Shown: positions 17,529 to 26,927, counted from the first letter of the stretch. The stretch: 64,000 nucleotides of DNA from VBDM01 sp041496705 (GCA_041496705.1 JBGQFD010000004.1:1-64000); one strand, 5' to 3'. A program made the numbers and translations. The notes: generated by a model from the letters alone, not told the origin.

Positions 17529-18236
17529 ATGCGCCGTACTCTTTCGATCGTCGCGGTCCTGTCGCTCTGTGCCTGTGCGACTGCGCCGCCCCCCCAAGCG
17601 GTCGTGCCGAGCCCCCCGCCCGCTCCCGAGTCCCGGACCCAGATTGCGGAGCTTGAGCGTCGCGCGGCGCAGCTCGACCTCCAGCTCCTGGAGCGCGATG
17701 CCGTGATCGACAGTCTGAATGCCCGGCTCGACGAAGCCTTGCAGGAAGTGGTTGGAGTCATGGGAAAACTGCAGTCGCTTGCCACTCGAGCGGAAGCTGC
17801 CTCCACGATGGCCGAAGCAGACGTGGCATTGCAATCGATCGCGAACTCGGGCCGCGATTCGCGCGAGTCCCGGCAGGCGTCCCGGTTGATGCAGCAGAGC
17901 ACGGCGGAATTCAAACGGAAAAATTTTGGCGGTGCGTTGTACCTGGCCAATCAGGCGAAAGCCGCTGCGCGCGTCCACGGGCTGGGCGGACGGCTCGGCA
18001 AGTTGCGCCCGGGGGAAGTGCCGTTCGCGGTACCCGTCAAGCTGCGTGCCAGCGGACGCGCCAACGTCCGGAGCGGGCCGGGCACGAACTTCGCCATCTC
18101 GTTCGCCGCGGAGTCAGGCGGCGCGTTGTCCGGACTGTCCTACCTCGGAGACTGGATCCGGGTGAGCAACGATGCCGGAAGCGAAGGGTGGATTTCGCGC
18201 TCGCTCGTCGTCAGGCCCGTGGACAAGAGCCGCTAG
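17529..18236 (+). CDS. SH3b-domain lipoprotein
   Basis: 235 residues. A lipoprotein signal (MRRTLSIVAVLSLCACATA) has its probable lipidated cysteine in LCAC. A proline-rich linker, a coiled-coil region at about residues 40-85, and a helical section follow. The C-terminal bacterial SH3 domain has its core in RANVRSGPGTNF and GDWIRVSNDAG with GWISRSL. Such proteins bind the cell wall. The ATG at 17529 has GGAAGG seven bases upstream; the GTG at 17493 is less likely. The stop interlocks with that of the convergent diguanylate cyclase (CTAG at 18233-18236). Confidence 0.85.
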   Translation: MRRTLSIVAVLSLCACATAPPPQAVVPSPPPAPESRTQIAELERRAAQLDLQLLERDAVIDSLNARLDEALQEVVGVMGKLQSLATRAEAASTMAEADVALQSIANSGRDSRESRQASRLMQQSTAEFKRKNFGGALYLANQAKAAARVHGLGGRLGKLRPGEVPFAVPVKLRASGRANVRSGPGTNFAISFAAESGGALSGLSYLGDWIRVSNDAGSEGWISRSLVVRPVDKSR

Positions 18237-19894
18237 GAAGCTCCCGCCTTCTCCTTGTTGCTCTTCGCGCTCGCGCACGTCACCCGGTCCCGGCCGGCAC
18301 GCTTGGACTCGTACAGCGCCGCGTCTGCCTGCCCGATGAGAGCTTTCGCCGTATCGCCGTGCGCAGGGTATTCGGCCACCCCGACCGAGATCGTCACCGG
18401 TCCGCCGGCAAACTGTTCCCCGCCGAGCTGCTTCCGCATGCGTTCCGCGGATTCTCGGGCGCGGTCGACCGAAGTCCCGGAAAGCATGACCAGAAACTCC
18501 TCTCCGCCATAACGCGCGGCACAATCGTAGGACCGGACGGAATCGAGCAATACCGTGCCGACGCGCGCGAGCACCTCGTCCCCGGCCAGGTGCCCGTTGC
18601 TGTCGTTGTACTTCTTGAAATGATCGACATCGAACATGAGGATCGAGAAGGGCTGGCCGGCGCGACTGGCGCGTTCCATCTCGCGCGTAAGCTGGCTCAT
18701 CAAGTGCCGCCGGTTGCTCAGTCCGGTCAGGGCGTCGGTCGTCGAGAGTCGCTCGAGGTCATCGTGTTGCTTGCGCAGGCTCTCGACCATGGTATTGAAT
18801 ATCTGGGTCAGGTAGCCGACTTCTCCGCGCCCGCCCGCCGCCAGTCCCACCGACAGGTTGCCCTCGGATACCTGCGCCGCGGCGCTCGTCAGCCGGCCGA
18901 GGGGCCTTGCGATCAGCGCGGCGAGCCAGTAGGCGACGATGCTTGTGACCACGAGCAGCATCCCTATGACGATGAAGGCGACATTGCGCAGCCGGGTCGC
19001 CTGACTGTAGACATCGTCCGCGGGAATGTCAGCCACCGCGAGCCATGTGGTCTGCGACAGGCTTTGCGCGCTCGCAAGGAGTTCGACGCGGCCGGCCCCT
19101 CGGTGCTCGACGATCCCGCCGCCGGCCTCGCGCAATCGAACGGCGATCTCCGGCGCCAAGTCCGTCGTCTTCGCGTCGGCGGGTCCGCTGCTCGAATCGG
19201 CAATCAGCTTTCCCCGGGCGGTCGCCAGGTACACGTGCCCGCCGGCGCGCGCGCTGAAAACGCGAAGGACCTGCGCGAGCTCGGTAAAGTTCGTGCGCGC
19301 GACCAGGGCGCCGGAAATCCGGCCGTTGGCCTGGAGAACGGGCACGCCGAGAATGACGATCACCTTCTTTGCCCGCTCGTCCCAGTACGGTTCGCTGATC
19401 AGGCTCTGGGACGACTCGAAGGTCTTGCCCCACTCCTCGGGCAGACGCGTTGGACTCGCCCGGCGCGCGGTGCTGGCGACCAGTCCCCCACGGGCATCGA
19501 CCAGCCGGAGTTCTTCGTAGTGGGCGAAGCGGGCGCGGACGGAGTTGAGGTACTCGACAAGCCGTCCGGGCCGGCCGCGTCGGGCCACCGTATCGGACAC
19601 GACCGACGAGTTGGCGAACACGCGCAGGTCGTACAGTCGCTCCTTGAGCCACACGTCGGCCTCGCGCCCCGCCTGCGATCCCGTGGTCACCAGCTCCTGC
19701 GTGATCTTCTCCGTGAGCGCGCGGCGGCTGTGCGCGTAGGCGATGAGCGAGATGATGAGAGACGGGATGAGCGCGGCAAGGATTGCAAACGCAAGAATCT
19801 GGCTGCGAATACTATCCAGCCGAAACTGCGATAGCGCTTTCCGTATCCGCTGCCGCACGGTGGAAAGATCGTCCGGGGAATGAGTGAGGGACAT
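18233..19894 (-). CDS. Membrane diguanylate cyclase with periplasmic Cache sensor, HAMP and GGDEF domains
   Basis: 553 residues. A first membrane helix lies at about residues 30-55, a dCache-like periplasmic region at about 60-300, and a second helix and HAMP at about 305-375. The C-terminal GGDEF domain has YGGEEFLVML as active site, so it should make cyclic di-GMP. An inhibitory site RxxD is not obvious four residues before the GGEEF. An ATG at 19894 is chosen; a GTG four codons upstream (19906) is the alternative. It is a single gene, convergent with the SH3 lipoprotein. Confidence 0.88.
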   Translation of the reverse strand: MSLTHSPDDLSTVRQRIRKALSQFRLDSIRSQILAFAILAALIPSLIISLIAYAHSRRALTEKITQELVTTGSQAGREADVWLKERLYDLRVFANSSVVSDTVARRGRPGRLVEYLNSVRARFAHYEELRLVDARGGLVASTARRASPTRLPEEWGKTFESSQSLISEPYWDERAKKVIVILGVPVLQANGRISGALVARTNFTELAQVLRVFSARAGGHVYLATARGKLIADSSSGPADAKTTDLAPEIAVRLREAGGGIVEHRGAGRVELLASAQSLSQTTWLAVADIPADDVYSQATRLRNVAFIVIGMLLVVTSIVAYWLAALIARPLGRLTSAAAQVSEGNLSVGLAAGGRGEVGYLTQIFNTMVESLRKQHDDLERLSTTDALTGLSNRRHLMSQLTREMERASRAGQPFSILMFDVDHFKKYNDSNGHLAGDEVLARVGTVLLDSVRSYDCAARYGGEEFLVMLSGTSVDRARESAERMRKQLGGEQFAGGPVTISVGVAEYPAHGDTAKALIGQADAALYESKRAGRDRVTCASAKSNKEKAGAS

Positions 19895-20064
19895 TCTAGC
19901 AGACACAGTCCGTGACTACCGCCCGGCAGATATCACCCTGAGAGGATCCGGCATCGGTCGTCCGCTCAGGCAAGCCAGAACGGACACCCGCACAAGCTTG
20001 GCGCGGCCCGACGGCCGGCAAATCCGCTATCATCGCCGTTGCGAAACTTCCGGGACAGCGCGCG

Positions 20065-21051
20065 TTGAAACTGAATCTTTCCATTGCCACCACGGACTAC
20101 GATCACTTCCGCGATTTCCGGCTCGGCCCGGTCCGGGCCGAGGGTATCGAACACAACTGGCTGACTCTCGGTCACCACGAGTGCTTCGCGCGCTTCACCG
20201 CGAATCGCGAGTTCGATCTGTCGGAGCTCTCCTTCGCGAAATTCGCCACCCAGGTGACGCGCCCCGACAGCGACATCATCGGGCTGCCCGTGATCTGCTC
20301 GAGGCTGTTCCGCTTCAGTTCGTTTTACGTCAACAAGAAGAGTGGGATCCGCACCGTGCAGGACCTGAAGGGCAGGAAGGTCGGTTCGCCGGAGTGGGCG
20401 CATTCGGCGGCCGTTTACATGCGCGGCTGGATGCACAACGACATGGGCGTCAAGCTCACCGACGTGCATTGGTTCCAGGCGGGGGCCAACGCTCCCGGCC
20501 GAGAGGAAAAGGTCGAGTTGAATCTTCCCCCGGGGCTGAAACTCACTCGCGTCGCCGACAAATCGCTTTCCGAGTTGCTCGCTGCGAACGAGATCGACTG
20601 CGCCATCATCGCGCGTCCGCCGACCTGTTTCCTCGAAGGTCACCCCGACGTCGTACGCCTCTACGCGGACTACCTCGGCATGGAAGAGGAGTACTATCAG
20701 CGCACCCGGGTCTGGCCGATCATGCACATCATCGCAATGCGCAGGCGCATTGCCGAGGAACATCCCTGGGCAGCACGCAATCTCTACAACGCGTTTCTCG
20801 AATCGAAGCGGCGCAGCGTCGAGCGCCTGCTCGATCCCGCCGTTTCGCGCTATCCGCTTGCCTGGCTCCCGACCTACGCGCGCCGGATGCGCGACATGTT
20901 CGGCGGCGATCCTTTCCCCTACGGGATCGAGGAAAATCGTGCGACCTGGGAGCTGATGGCGCTGTACACGTGGCAGCAGGGCATCGCCCACCGCCAGTTC
21001 AAGCCCGAGGAGATTTTTCCCAAGGGCGTGATGACCAAGGTGATCATTTGA
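20065..21051 (+). CDS. Pht5-like / ABC substrate-binding-fold protein, second paralogue
   Basis: 328 residues, same family as the gene at 13165. Shared features include IATTDYDHFRDF, NREFDLSELSF, SGIRTVQDLKGRKVG and FPYGIEENR. No signal peptide, so a cytoplasmic enzyme role is as likely as transport. The start is TTG at 20065, with no clear ribosome site; the conserved N-terminus begins there and no ATG or GTG is near. It is followed after 19 bases by two class II aldolase genes, so decarboxylation and retro-aldol cleavage may be consecutive steps (inference). Confidence 0.78.
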   Translation: MKLNLSIATTDYDHFRDFRLGPVRAEGIEHNWLTLGHHECFARFTANREFDLSELSFAKFATQVTRPDSDIIGLPVICSRLFRFSSFYVNKKSGIRTVQDLKGRKVGSPEWAHSAAVYMRGWMHNDMGVKLTDVHWFQAGANAPGREEKVELNLPPGLKLTRVADKSLSELLAANEIDCAIIARPPTCFLEGHPDVVRLYADYLGMEEEYYQRTRVWPIMHIIAMRRRIAEEHPWAARNLYNAFLESKRRSVERLLDPAVSRYPLAWLPTYARRMRDMFGGDPFPYGIEENRATWELMALYTWQQGIAHRQFKPEEIFPKGVMTKVII

Positions 21052-21070
21052 GATCTGGAACGGAGAAGAC

Positions 21071-21820
21071 ATGAACGGCAACACTCCGAAGTCTGGCGGC
21101 CCGGTCGCGGCCGAGCGTCTCGCCGACCTGGCCGCCGCAAGCCGCATCCTCGTGGCCCAGGGCGTGGTCGACGGTTTCGGCCATGCTTCGCTCCGCCACC
21201 CGACGGCGCCGGATCGCTACCTGATGGCCAGAGCGATCGCCCCAGCCCTGGTGACGCCCGGTGATATCATCGAGTACGATCTGGACAGCAATCCCTGCAA
21301 CGCGAACGGCCGCGGCAGTTTCCTCGAGCGCTTCATCCACGGCGAAATCTACAAAGCCCGGCCCGATGTGATGTCGGTGGTGCACAGCCATTCGTCCTCG
21401 GTGATCCCCTTCGGGTTGGTGAGCGCGCCGATGCGGGCGATGTTCCACAACGCCGCCTTCCTCGCGGCTGGCGTGCCGGTGTTCGACATCCGGGAGAGAT
21501 TCGGCGCTACCGATCTCCTGGTCGGCAACGGGGCGAAGGGCGTCGCGCTCGCCAAGGTCATGGGCAGGAAAGACGTCGTGCTGATGCGCGCGCACGGCAG
21601 CGTCGCGTGCGGGCCGACGCTACAGACCGCTGTGTTCCGCGCGGTTTATACTGAGGTGAATGCGCGCGTCCAGCATTGGACGGCGGCGCTCGCCGGCGGG
21701 GCGCCCATCGCGGCGCTGGATGCCGAGGAAGGGCAGCTCGCCGACGTGATCAACCAGACCGCCGGCATGCGCGCCTGGGACCTGTGGCGCAGCCAGGTGC
21801 ACAACCAGGCCGGCTGGTAG
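21071..21820 (+). CDS. Class II aldolase/adducin family protein
   Basis: 249 residues, zinc-dependent aldolase fold. Metal ligands are likely the two histidines of VVHSHSSS near residue 112 and a third in RAHGS near residue 177. GFGHASLRHP in the N-terminal part is typical. Family members cleave sugar phosphates or catalyse decarboxylation and aldol steps in aromatic acid breakdown. GGAGAA precedes the ATG. It is in an operon with the gene before and the homologous gene after it. Confidence 0.87.
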   Translation: MNGNTPKSGGPVAAERLADLAAASRILVAQGVVDGFGHASLRHPTAPDRYLMARAIAPALVTPGDIIEYDLDSNPCNANGRGSFLERFIHGEIYKARPDVMSVVHSHSSSVIPFGLVSAPMRAMFHNAAFLAAGVPVFDIRERFGATDLLVGNGAKGVALAKVMGRKDVVLMRAHGSVACGPTLQTAVFRAVYTEVNARVQHWTAALAGGAPIAALDAEEGQLADVINQTAGMRAWDLWRSQVHNQAGW

Positions 21821-21852
21821 CCGTTCGCGGAAAACGAGAGGAGGACGAAGCC

Positions 21853-22560
21853 ATGACAGAGGCCGCACTGAAGCAGCGCGAGGAGGTCATGTCCCTTGCC
21901 GAGCAGAAGCAGCAACTGGTCGACTGCATCCGAATGCTGGAGCGCTCGGACATCATCGACTACAACGGCCACGCCAGCATCCGCACCGGCGAGAATCGCG
22001 TGCTGATCAACATCGGGTCGTGCCAGCGCAGCCAGCTCAAAGTCGACGACATCTGCACGATAGATTTCGACGGCAACGTCGTCGAGGGCAAGGGCAAACC
22101 GCCGCTGGAATTCCACCTGCACATCGGCGTCTACAAGGCGCGGGCCGACGTGAAAGCGGTCGTGCACGCGCATCCGAAGTGGTCGACCTTCCTCACCATG
22201 GTGGGCGCGAGCTACCAGCCGGTATACGCGCAGGGGTCGCTCGTCTATCCGATGCCGGTGCTCGACTCGCCGAACTCGATCAACAATCCGGCAATGGCGG
22301 AGCGCCTCGCGAACACGCTCGGCGACCGGCCCGCGGCGATGATGAAATCGCACGGCGCGGTCACCGTCGGCAAGGACATCATGGAAGCCTTCGTGCTCGC
22401 CAACTATCTCGAGGAAAACGCCTACCGGCAGTACATGGCGATGCAGATCGGCAAGCCGTATTCGTTCAACGAGAAAGAACTGGCGCTGTGCCGCGAGAAG
22501 CTGTGGAACGCGGCGCTGTTCAAGCGCACCTGGGATCATTTCCGCGCAAAGCTGGGCTGA
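21853..22560 (+). CDS. Class II aldolase/adducin family protein, second copy
   Basis: 235 residues. Features are DYNGHASIRTG, the metal-binding VVHAHPKWS and KSHGAVTVG. It is clearly related to the preceding gene but well diverged, so the two probably act on different substrates or form a hetero-oligomer. The ATG at 21853 has GAGGAGGA upstream; the frame extends further upstream only as antisense-like sequence inside the previous gene. Last gene of the operon that starts at 20065. Confidence 0.87.
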   Translation: MTEAALKQREEVMSLAEQKQQLVDCIRMLERSDIIDYNGHASIRTGENRVLINIGSCQRSQLKVDDICTIDFDGNVVEGKGKPPLEFHLHIGVYKARADVKAVVHAHPKWSTFLTMVGASYQPVYAQGSLVYPMPVLDSPNSINNPAMAERLANTLGDRPAAMMKSHGAVTVGKDIMEAFVLANYLEENAYRQYMAMQIGKPYSFNEKELALCREKLWNAALFKRTWDHFRAKLG

Positions 22561-22811
22561 GCGCGGCTCTGAATCGCTCGCACTGAAACCTCTAGGTCGA
22601 CGAGGCATCGCGAGCAGGCGGTTAGAGCGTAAGCCCCCGCGCGGCCCTTCCGCCTTTTCCCAAGCCCGGTGTGCATATGCCACAACGAGGCGGTGGCGGG
22701 CTTCACAGCCCTTGTCCCTCCGGAAACCTAAGCTGGTTACCGTGCAAACGAAGGTTTGCATGGCCCGGCACAAAACCGGAAACGAGATGAGACAAGGAAG
22801 GAGCAGAAGCC
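22561..22811. other. Intergenic stretch with a perfect 7-bp hairpin
   Basis: No gene seen. At 22743-22760 TGCAAAC, loop GAAG, GTTTGCA form a perfect palindrome. The ten-base half-site TGCAAACGAA recurs at 32446 in front of the tphA2-like gene, so it may be an operator. No T-run follows, so a terminator is unlikely. Confidence 0.4.
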
Positions 22812-23009
22812 ATGGGCAGCCACGCGAACCCGCACTCCAGCATGGAGCAGCGCATCGACGACATCCGCCTGAGTGAAAGCGACCGGCGGCTCGCCAACGA
22901 GCACATGCACGAAGCCGACGTCGTCGCGGACCTCATCTGCCGCGCCGTCGAGAACCTCCACTCGGTGGGAGAGCTCCTCGGCGGGGTATTCGCGAATCGC
23001 GGCAGATAG
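22812..23009 (+). CDS. Small protein of unknown function
   Basis: 65 residues, charged and histidine-containing, predicted mostly helical (IRLSESDRRLANEHMHEADV). AAGGAAGGA lies about 10 bases upstream of the ATG, the main support that it is real. No family recognised. It ends eight bases before the convergent adenylate cyclase gene. Confidence 0.45.
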   Translation: MGSHANPHSSMEQRIDDIRLSESDRRLANEHMHEADVVADLICRAVENLHSVGELLGGVFANRGR

Positions 23010-23017
23010 GTTGCGAA

Positions 23018-23920
23018 TCAGCCCAGAGTCTCGACCTCGAACGCCGCCACTTCGGTCGGATCGGCGGCGTAGGGATGCCCGAAGCTGATCGATCCGTGGC
23101 CGTGCAGCACGACCTCCTCGCGCTTTAAGGCCATTTCGGACACGCCGTGAAACGTGACGAAAGTACCGTTGGAGCTGACGTCGACCAAAACGAATTTGTT
23201 GCGGCGGCGTTCAATCCGCGCGTGCTCGCGAGACGCCTTGCGGTCCGCTATCACGATGTCGCTCGAACTCTCCCGGCCAAAGCTTACGAGTTCGCGGTCC
23301 GGGCCTACGATCGTTTCCTTCCCGCCGTGCTTCAGGCGCAGCTGCACCCGGAGTTGTTGTGGCGGGCTGAACGACCGGTTCGTCATGTAGGTCAATTCCT
23401 CGCTCTCCCGCCATAAGACCTCGTAGACGTCGACTTCCTGCTCCCGCCCCTTGACGTGGAGCTTGTCAAGGGCACGGGTCTGCCCCTTCATCGGCCCGGG
23501 CAATGCTTCCACGCAATCACCGGCAGCAATGATCTGCGAAGGCTTGGCCAGCTTTACCATTCGAGCCGCCACGTTGACGCAGTCGCCGAATATGTCCTGT
23601 CCTTCCTCCAGTACGGGACCGAATTGCAGCCCGACGTGGATCTGAAGGTGCTGGCCGGATATCGGTTCCTGCATCTCGACCCGTGACTGCATCTCTGTGG
23701 CGGCCTTCGTCGCCGCCGAGGCGGTCGGAAATACGCACATGACCTCATCGCCGATTGTCTGGACCACCCGCCCGCCGCAGCCGAGCACCGATTCGCGCAT
23801 GATATTGAGGCACCGTGCGACGCACTCGAGCGCCCGTGCGTTGCCGAGCTTCTCGTACAGGCGCGTGCTTCCAGTGATGTCGGCGAACAGAACGGCGAGA
23901 TTTGGGGGCTTGTTTTCCAT
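23018..23920 (-). CDS. Class III adenylate/guanylate cyclase with C-terminal FHA domain
   Basis: 300 residues, soluble. The N-terminal cyclase domain (about 1-170) has the metal-binding aspartate in VLFADITGSTRL, the second-metal region IGDEVMCVFP, and GDCVNVAARM. The C-terminal FHA domain (about 195-285) has FGRESSSDI, SREHARIE and SSNGTF, for binding phosphothreonine. A partner Ser/Thr kinase is not in the window. The domain order suggests a nucleotide cyclase recruited by phosphorylation (inference). Confidence 0.88.
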   Translation of the reverse strand: MENKPPNLAVLFADITGSTRLYEKLGNARALECVARCLNIMRESVLGCGGRVVQTIGDEVMCVFPTASAATKAATEMQSRVEMQEPISGQHLQIHVGLQFGPVLEEGQDIFGDCVNVAARMVKLAKPSQIIAAGDCVEALPGPMKGQTRALDKLHVKGREQEVDVYEVLWRESEELTYMTNRSFSPPQQLRVQLRLKHGGKETIVGPDRELVSFGRESSSDIVIADRKASREHARIERRRNKFVLVDVSSNGTFVTFHGVSEMALKREEVVLHGHGSISFGHPYAADPTEVAAFEVETLG

Positions 23921-23939
23921 TGGACAGGTACTTGCGCGC

Positions 23940-24782
23940 TTATATAGTCCTCTCGACCATTGCCTTCAACTCCGCCGTCACCTCCGGCTCGATGCCGAAC
24001 CACGCCTTCCACGCTGGCCGACCCTGGTGCAGCAGCATGCCCAGACCGTTGACGGTCGGATTCCCGCGGCTGCGCGCCGCGGCGAGGAACGGCGTCTCCA
24101 GCGGTATGTAGATGATGTCGGCGGCGAGCGCCGTCTTCGGCAGCTCGTCCAGATTGAGGTCGAGCGCGGGCTGGCCGACCATGCCGCAGCTCGTGGTGTT
24201 GACGACCATCGCGGCGCCCTCGAGCGCGGCGTGGCGTTGTTCCCACGGCAACGCCCGGATCGGGTCGCCGAATGCATCGGCGATGCCCTTGGCGCGGGCG
24301 AAGCTGCGGTTGACGAGGCGAATCTCCCTGGCACCCTCCTGCGCGAGGCCGTAGCACACCGCGCGCGAGCCGCCGCCCGCCCCGATCACCGCGACCGGGC
24401 CGGCGTCGGCGCGCCAGCCGGGTTGCGATTGCCTCAAGTTGTGGATGAAGCCGTAGCAGTCGTTGTTGGTGCCGGCGAGCGAGCCGTCGGGCCCGACCAC
24501 CACGCAGCTGATCGCGCCGATGGCTTTCGCCAGCTCATCCACCTCGTCGACGACCTTCATCGCTTGCTGCTTGTGCGGGATCGTCAGGTTGCAGCCGGAG
24601 AATCCCAGCGGGTGCAGCGCGCGCAAACCGCTCGCGAGGCCCTCGGGCCGGATGGCGAGCGGCACGTAGGTTCCGGCCAGGCCGTGCTGCTTGAACCAGT
24701 AATTATGCAGCAGCGGCGAGCGTGAATGCATCACCGGCCAACCCATGACGCCGGCGAGCAGGAAACGATCGGGGTGCGACAT
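23940..24782 (-). CDS. Shikimate/quinate dehydrogenase family protein (AroE-like)
   Basis: 280 residues, normal for AroE. Substrate-binding serines are in MHSRSPLLHN (residues 18-27), the catalytic lysine is K71 in NLTIPHK, and the nucleotide site is GAGGGSRAV. The ATG at 24782 opens the conserved N-terminus; an upstream extension of 138 codons is unlike protein. It could be the biosynthetic enzyme or a catabolic quinate/shikimate dehydrogenase. The catabolic surroundings and lack of other shikimate-pathway genes favour the latter slightly. Confidence 0.85.
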   Translation of the reverse strand: MSHPDRFLLAGVMGWPVMHSRSPLLHNYWFKQHGLAGTYVPLAIRPEGLASGLRALHPLGFSGCNLTIPHKQQAMKVVDEVDELAKAIGAISCVVVGPDGSLAGTNNDCYGFIHNLRQSQPGWRADAGPVAVIGAGGGSRAVCYGLAQEGAREIRLVNRSFARAKGIADAFGDPIRALPWEQRHAALEGAAMVVNTTSCGMVGQPALDLNLDELPKTALAADIIYIPLETPFLAAARSRGNPTVNGLGMLLHQGRPAWKAWFGIEPEVTAELKAMVERTI

Positions 24783-24860
24783 GCGAAGCCTTGTCTCCGG
24801 AAAAACCGCCGAGTATTTTCTCACGCCTACGGGCTGCGGGGCTTCTGCTACGCTCCAGGC

Positions 24861-25157
24861 ATGTTGCGTCCCTTGGAAAGAAGCCCCGAACGTGTCGAGG
24901 CCGTCGAGAGCCTGACGCGCTGGACCCGCGACAGGTTCAAGCTCGAAGGCGATGCATCGATCTCGGTAGCGGAGATCGCCTGTCCGCTGCCGGGCTGTCC
25001 GCCGCTGGAGACCGTCGTGACGTTCTGGATCGGGGAACGGCGCCACCAGTTCAGGGTGTTCAAGCCGGTGGAAGGGGTAGCGATCGAAGACCTTCCCTAC
25101 GCTTGGCTCAGGGAAGCGCTCGCGGTCGACGAGGGGCTCGACTACGACTGCTGCTGA
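24861..25157 (+). CDS. Conserved small protein of unknown function (CPLPGCPPLE type)
   Basis: 98 residues, soluble. The central VAEIACPLPGCPPLETVVTF and the C-terminal DYDCC are cysteine-rich and look conserved. I recall similar proteins, loosely labelled nitrate reductase in databases, in alpha- and betaproteobacteria; the function is unknown. ATG at 24861, divergent from the shikimate-dehydrogenase-like gene. The cysteines could bind a metal. Confidence 0.6.
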   Translation: MLRPLERSPERVEAVESLTRWTRDRFKLEGDASISVAEIACPLPGCPPLETVVTFWIGERRHQFRVFKPVEGVAIEDLPYAWLREALAVDEGLDYDCC

Positions 25158-25243
25158 TACGCGGGCCCCTTGACGGCCGGGACCCCCGTGATTCAATCTG
25201 TGCTCCGGGAGACCGACATCATCAAAACAAGGAGGAGATCATC

Positions 25244-25858
25244 ATGAAACGCCTGTCCGTCATCATTGCGGGACTGCTGGTCATCGGGTTGAGCGTCGTG
25301 GGTTGTTCGTACATGCCATGGTCCGACGCGGGCTGGACCACGCTCATCGACGGGACCGCCGGCATGGACAACTTCAACCCCATCGGCGACGCCAACTGGA
25401 GAGGAGAGGACGGTGCCATCGTGGCCGACAAGGGCAAGGGCGGGTATCTCGTGTCGAAGAACTCCTACAAGGACTTTCAGATCAGGGCCGAGTTCTGGGC
25501 GGATACCACCACGAACAGCGGCGTCTTCATCCGTTGCATCGATCCCAGCAAGGTCACCGCCACCAATGCCTACGAGGTGAACATCTACGACCAGCGCCCG
25601 GATCCGTCCTACGGCACTGGAGGGATCGTCAATGTGGCCAAGGTTTCGTCCGTGCTCAAAGCCGGCGGTAAATGGAATACGTATGAGATTACGGCCAAGG
25701 GCTCGCAGCTGACCGTCGTGCTGAACGGCGTCCAGACCGCGAACGTCCAGAACAGCCAGTTCGCGCAGGGACGGGTGGCACTCCAGTATGGCCTCGGCCC
25801 CAAAAACGCCCCCGGCGGCGTCATCAAGTGGCGCAAGGTGCAGATCAGGGAGTTGTAG
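25244..25858 (+). CDS. DUF1080 (3-keto-disaccharide hydrolase domain) lipoprotein
   Basis: 204 residues. A lipoprotein signal ends in LSVVGC (lipidated C21). The rest is a concanavalin-like beta sandwich of the DUF1080 type: LIDGTAGMDNFNP, the NWRGEDGAIVA region, SGVFIRC and INIYDQ-like VNIYDQRPDP, and GVIKWRKVQIREL at the end. GGAGGAG lies just upstream of the ATG at 25244. Some relatives act on keto-glycosides. It may have its own promoter; the next gene is 121 bases on. Confidence 0.85.
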   Translation: MKRLSVIIAGLLVIGLSVVGCSYMPWSDAGWTTLIDGTAGMDNFNPIGDANWRGEDGAIVADKGKGGYLVSKNSYKDFQIRAEFWADTTTNSGVFIRCIDPSKVTATNAYEVNIYDQRPDPSYGTGGIVNVAKVSSVLKAGGKWNTYEITAKGSQLTVVLNGVQTANVQNSQFAQGRVALQYGLGPKNAPGGVIKWRKVQIREL

Positions 25859-25979
25859 TCCCGCTGAACGGCGCATTCCGCACATCCGCAGCGACGGCCC
25901 GGGGCCTCCGGCATTTCGGAGGCCCCGGCGATTGTCCGCGGCAACTCCGAACACCAGCCACCGGGAGCTGAACATCCTC

Positions 25980-26927
25980 ATGGCAGAGCCCAAGCTGAAA
26001 ACCGTCACCCGCACGCAGGGCAACAACCAGGCGCTGAAGGACGGCAGCGTCAAGCCGCGCGGCTTCGTGTTCGACTTCGAGGAGGTGAACCCGCTGATCG
26101 ATGCGTTTCGCCGCATGGTGCGGGGCCTGGAGTTCGACGTCTGCGAAATGGCGCTCACCACCTACATCTGCGCTCGCGCCCACGGCAAGCGCATGACCGC
26201 GCTACCCATTTTTCTGGTACGCGCGTTTCACCACGGCGCCGTCCTGATCAATACGAAAGCCGGCATCAGGAGCCCCAAGGACCTGGAAGAAAAGAAAGTC
26301 GGCGTCAATCGTGGGTACACCGTCACCACCGGCCTGTGGGCGCGCAGCGTATTGCAGCACCAGTACGGCGTGGACTTGAAGAAAATCACCTGGGTACTCT
26401 CGGGCGACGAGCACGTGGCCGAGTACCGGCCGCCCTCGAACGTCGTGCCCGTCGAGAAAGGCAAGAAGATGGCGGACCTGCTGGCGTCGGGCGAGTTGGT
26501 CGCCGCCATCGGTATCGAGATGGAGCACCCGGACGTTAAGCCGCTCATTGCCAATGCCAAGGAGGCGGGATTCGAGGCCCTGCACCGGCTCGGCCACTAC
26601 CCGATCAATCACACGGTGGTGGTGAAAGACGATCTGCTCGCCGAGCGTCCGGGCCTGGCGCCGGACATCTTCAACGCCTTCGCCGAGGCGAAGCGTCTCT
26701 ACCTCGAGCGGCTCAAGGCCGGCACGATCGCGAATCCGACGCCGGTCGACGAGGTGCACCGCCGGGTGATGGAGATCACGGGCAAGGACCCCTTGCCCTA
26801 CGGTATCGCGCCCAACCGCAAGACCCTCGACGAGGTCATCGAGTCCGCGCTCGAGCAGGCGATCATCACGCACCCGGTCGCGGTGGAGGATCTCTTCGCG
26901 CGAAACACGCGCGGCCTGGTCGGGTGA
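25980..26927 (+). CDS. Pht5-like / ABC substrate-binding-fold protein, third paralogue
   Basis: 315 residues, without signal peptide. Family features are RGLEFDVCEMALTTY, AGIRSPKDLEEKKVG, DPLPYGIAPNRK and the C-terminal VAVEDLFARN. It is more distant from the other two copies: the N-terminal CWDYD-type motif is replaced and the segment before FDVCEM is shortened. The ATG is at 25980, and a weak ribosome site (GGGAGC) precedes it. It probably starts an operon with the two NMT1-like genes that follow. Confidence 0.76.
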   Translation: MAEPKLKTVTRTQGNNQALKDGSVKPRGFVFDFEEVNPLIDAFRRMVRGLEFDVCEMALTTYICARAHGKRMTALPIFLVRAFHHGAVLINTKAGIRSPKDLEEKKVGVNRGYTVTTGLWARSVLQHQYGVDLKKITWVLSGDEHVAEYRPPSNVVPVEKGKKMADLLASGELVAAIGIEMEHPDVKPLIANAKEAGFEALHRLGHYPINHTVVVKDDLLAERPGLAPDIFNAFAEAKRLYLERLKAGTIANPTPVDEVHRRVMEITGKDPLPYGIAPNRKTLDEVIESALEQAIITHPVAVEDLFARNTRGLVG

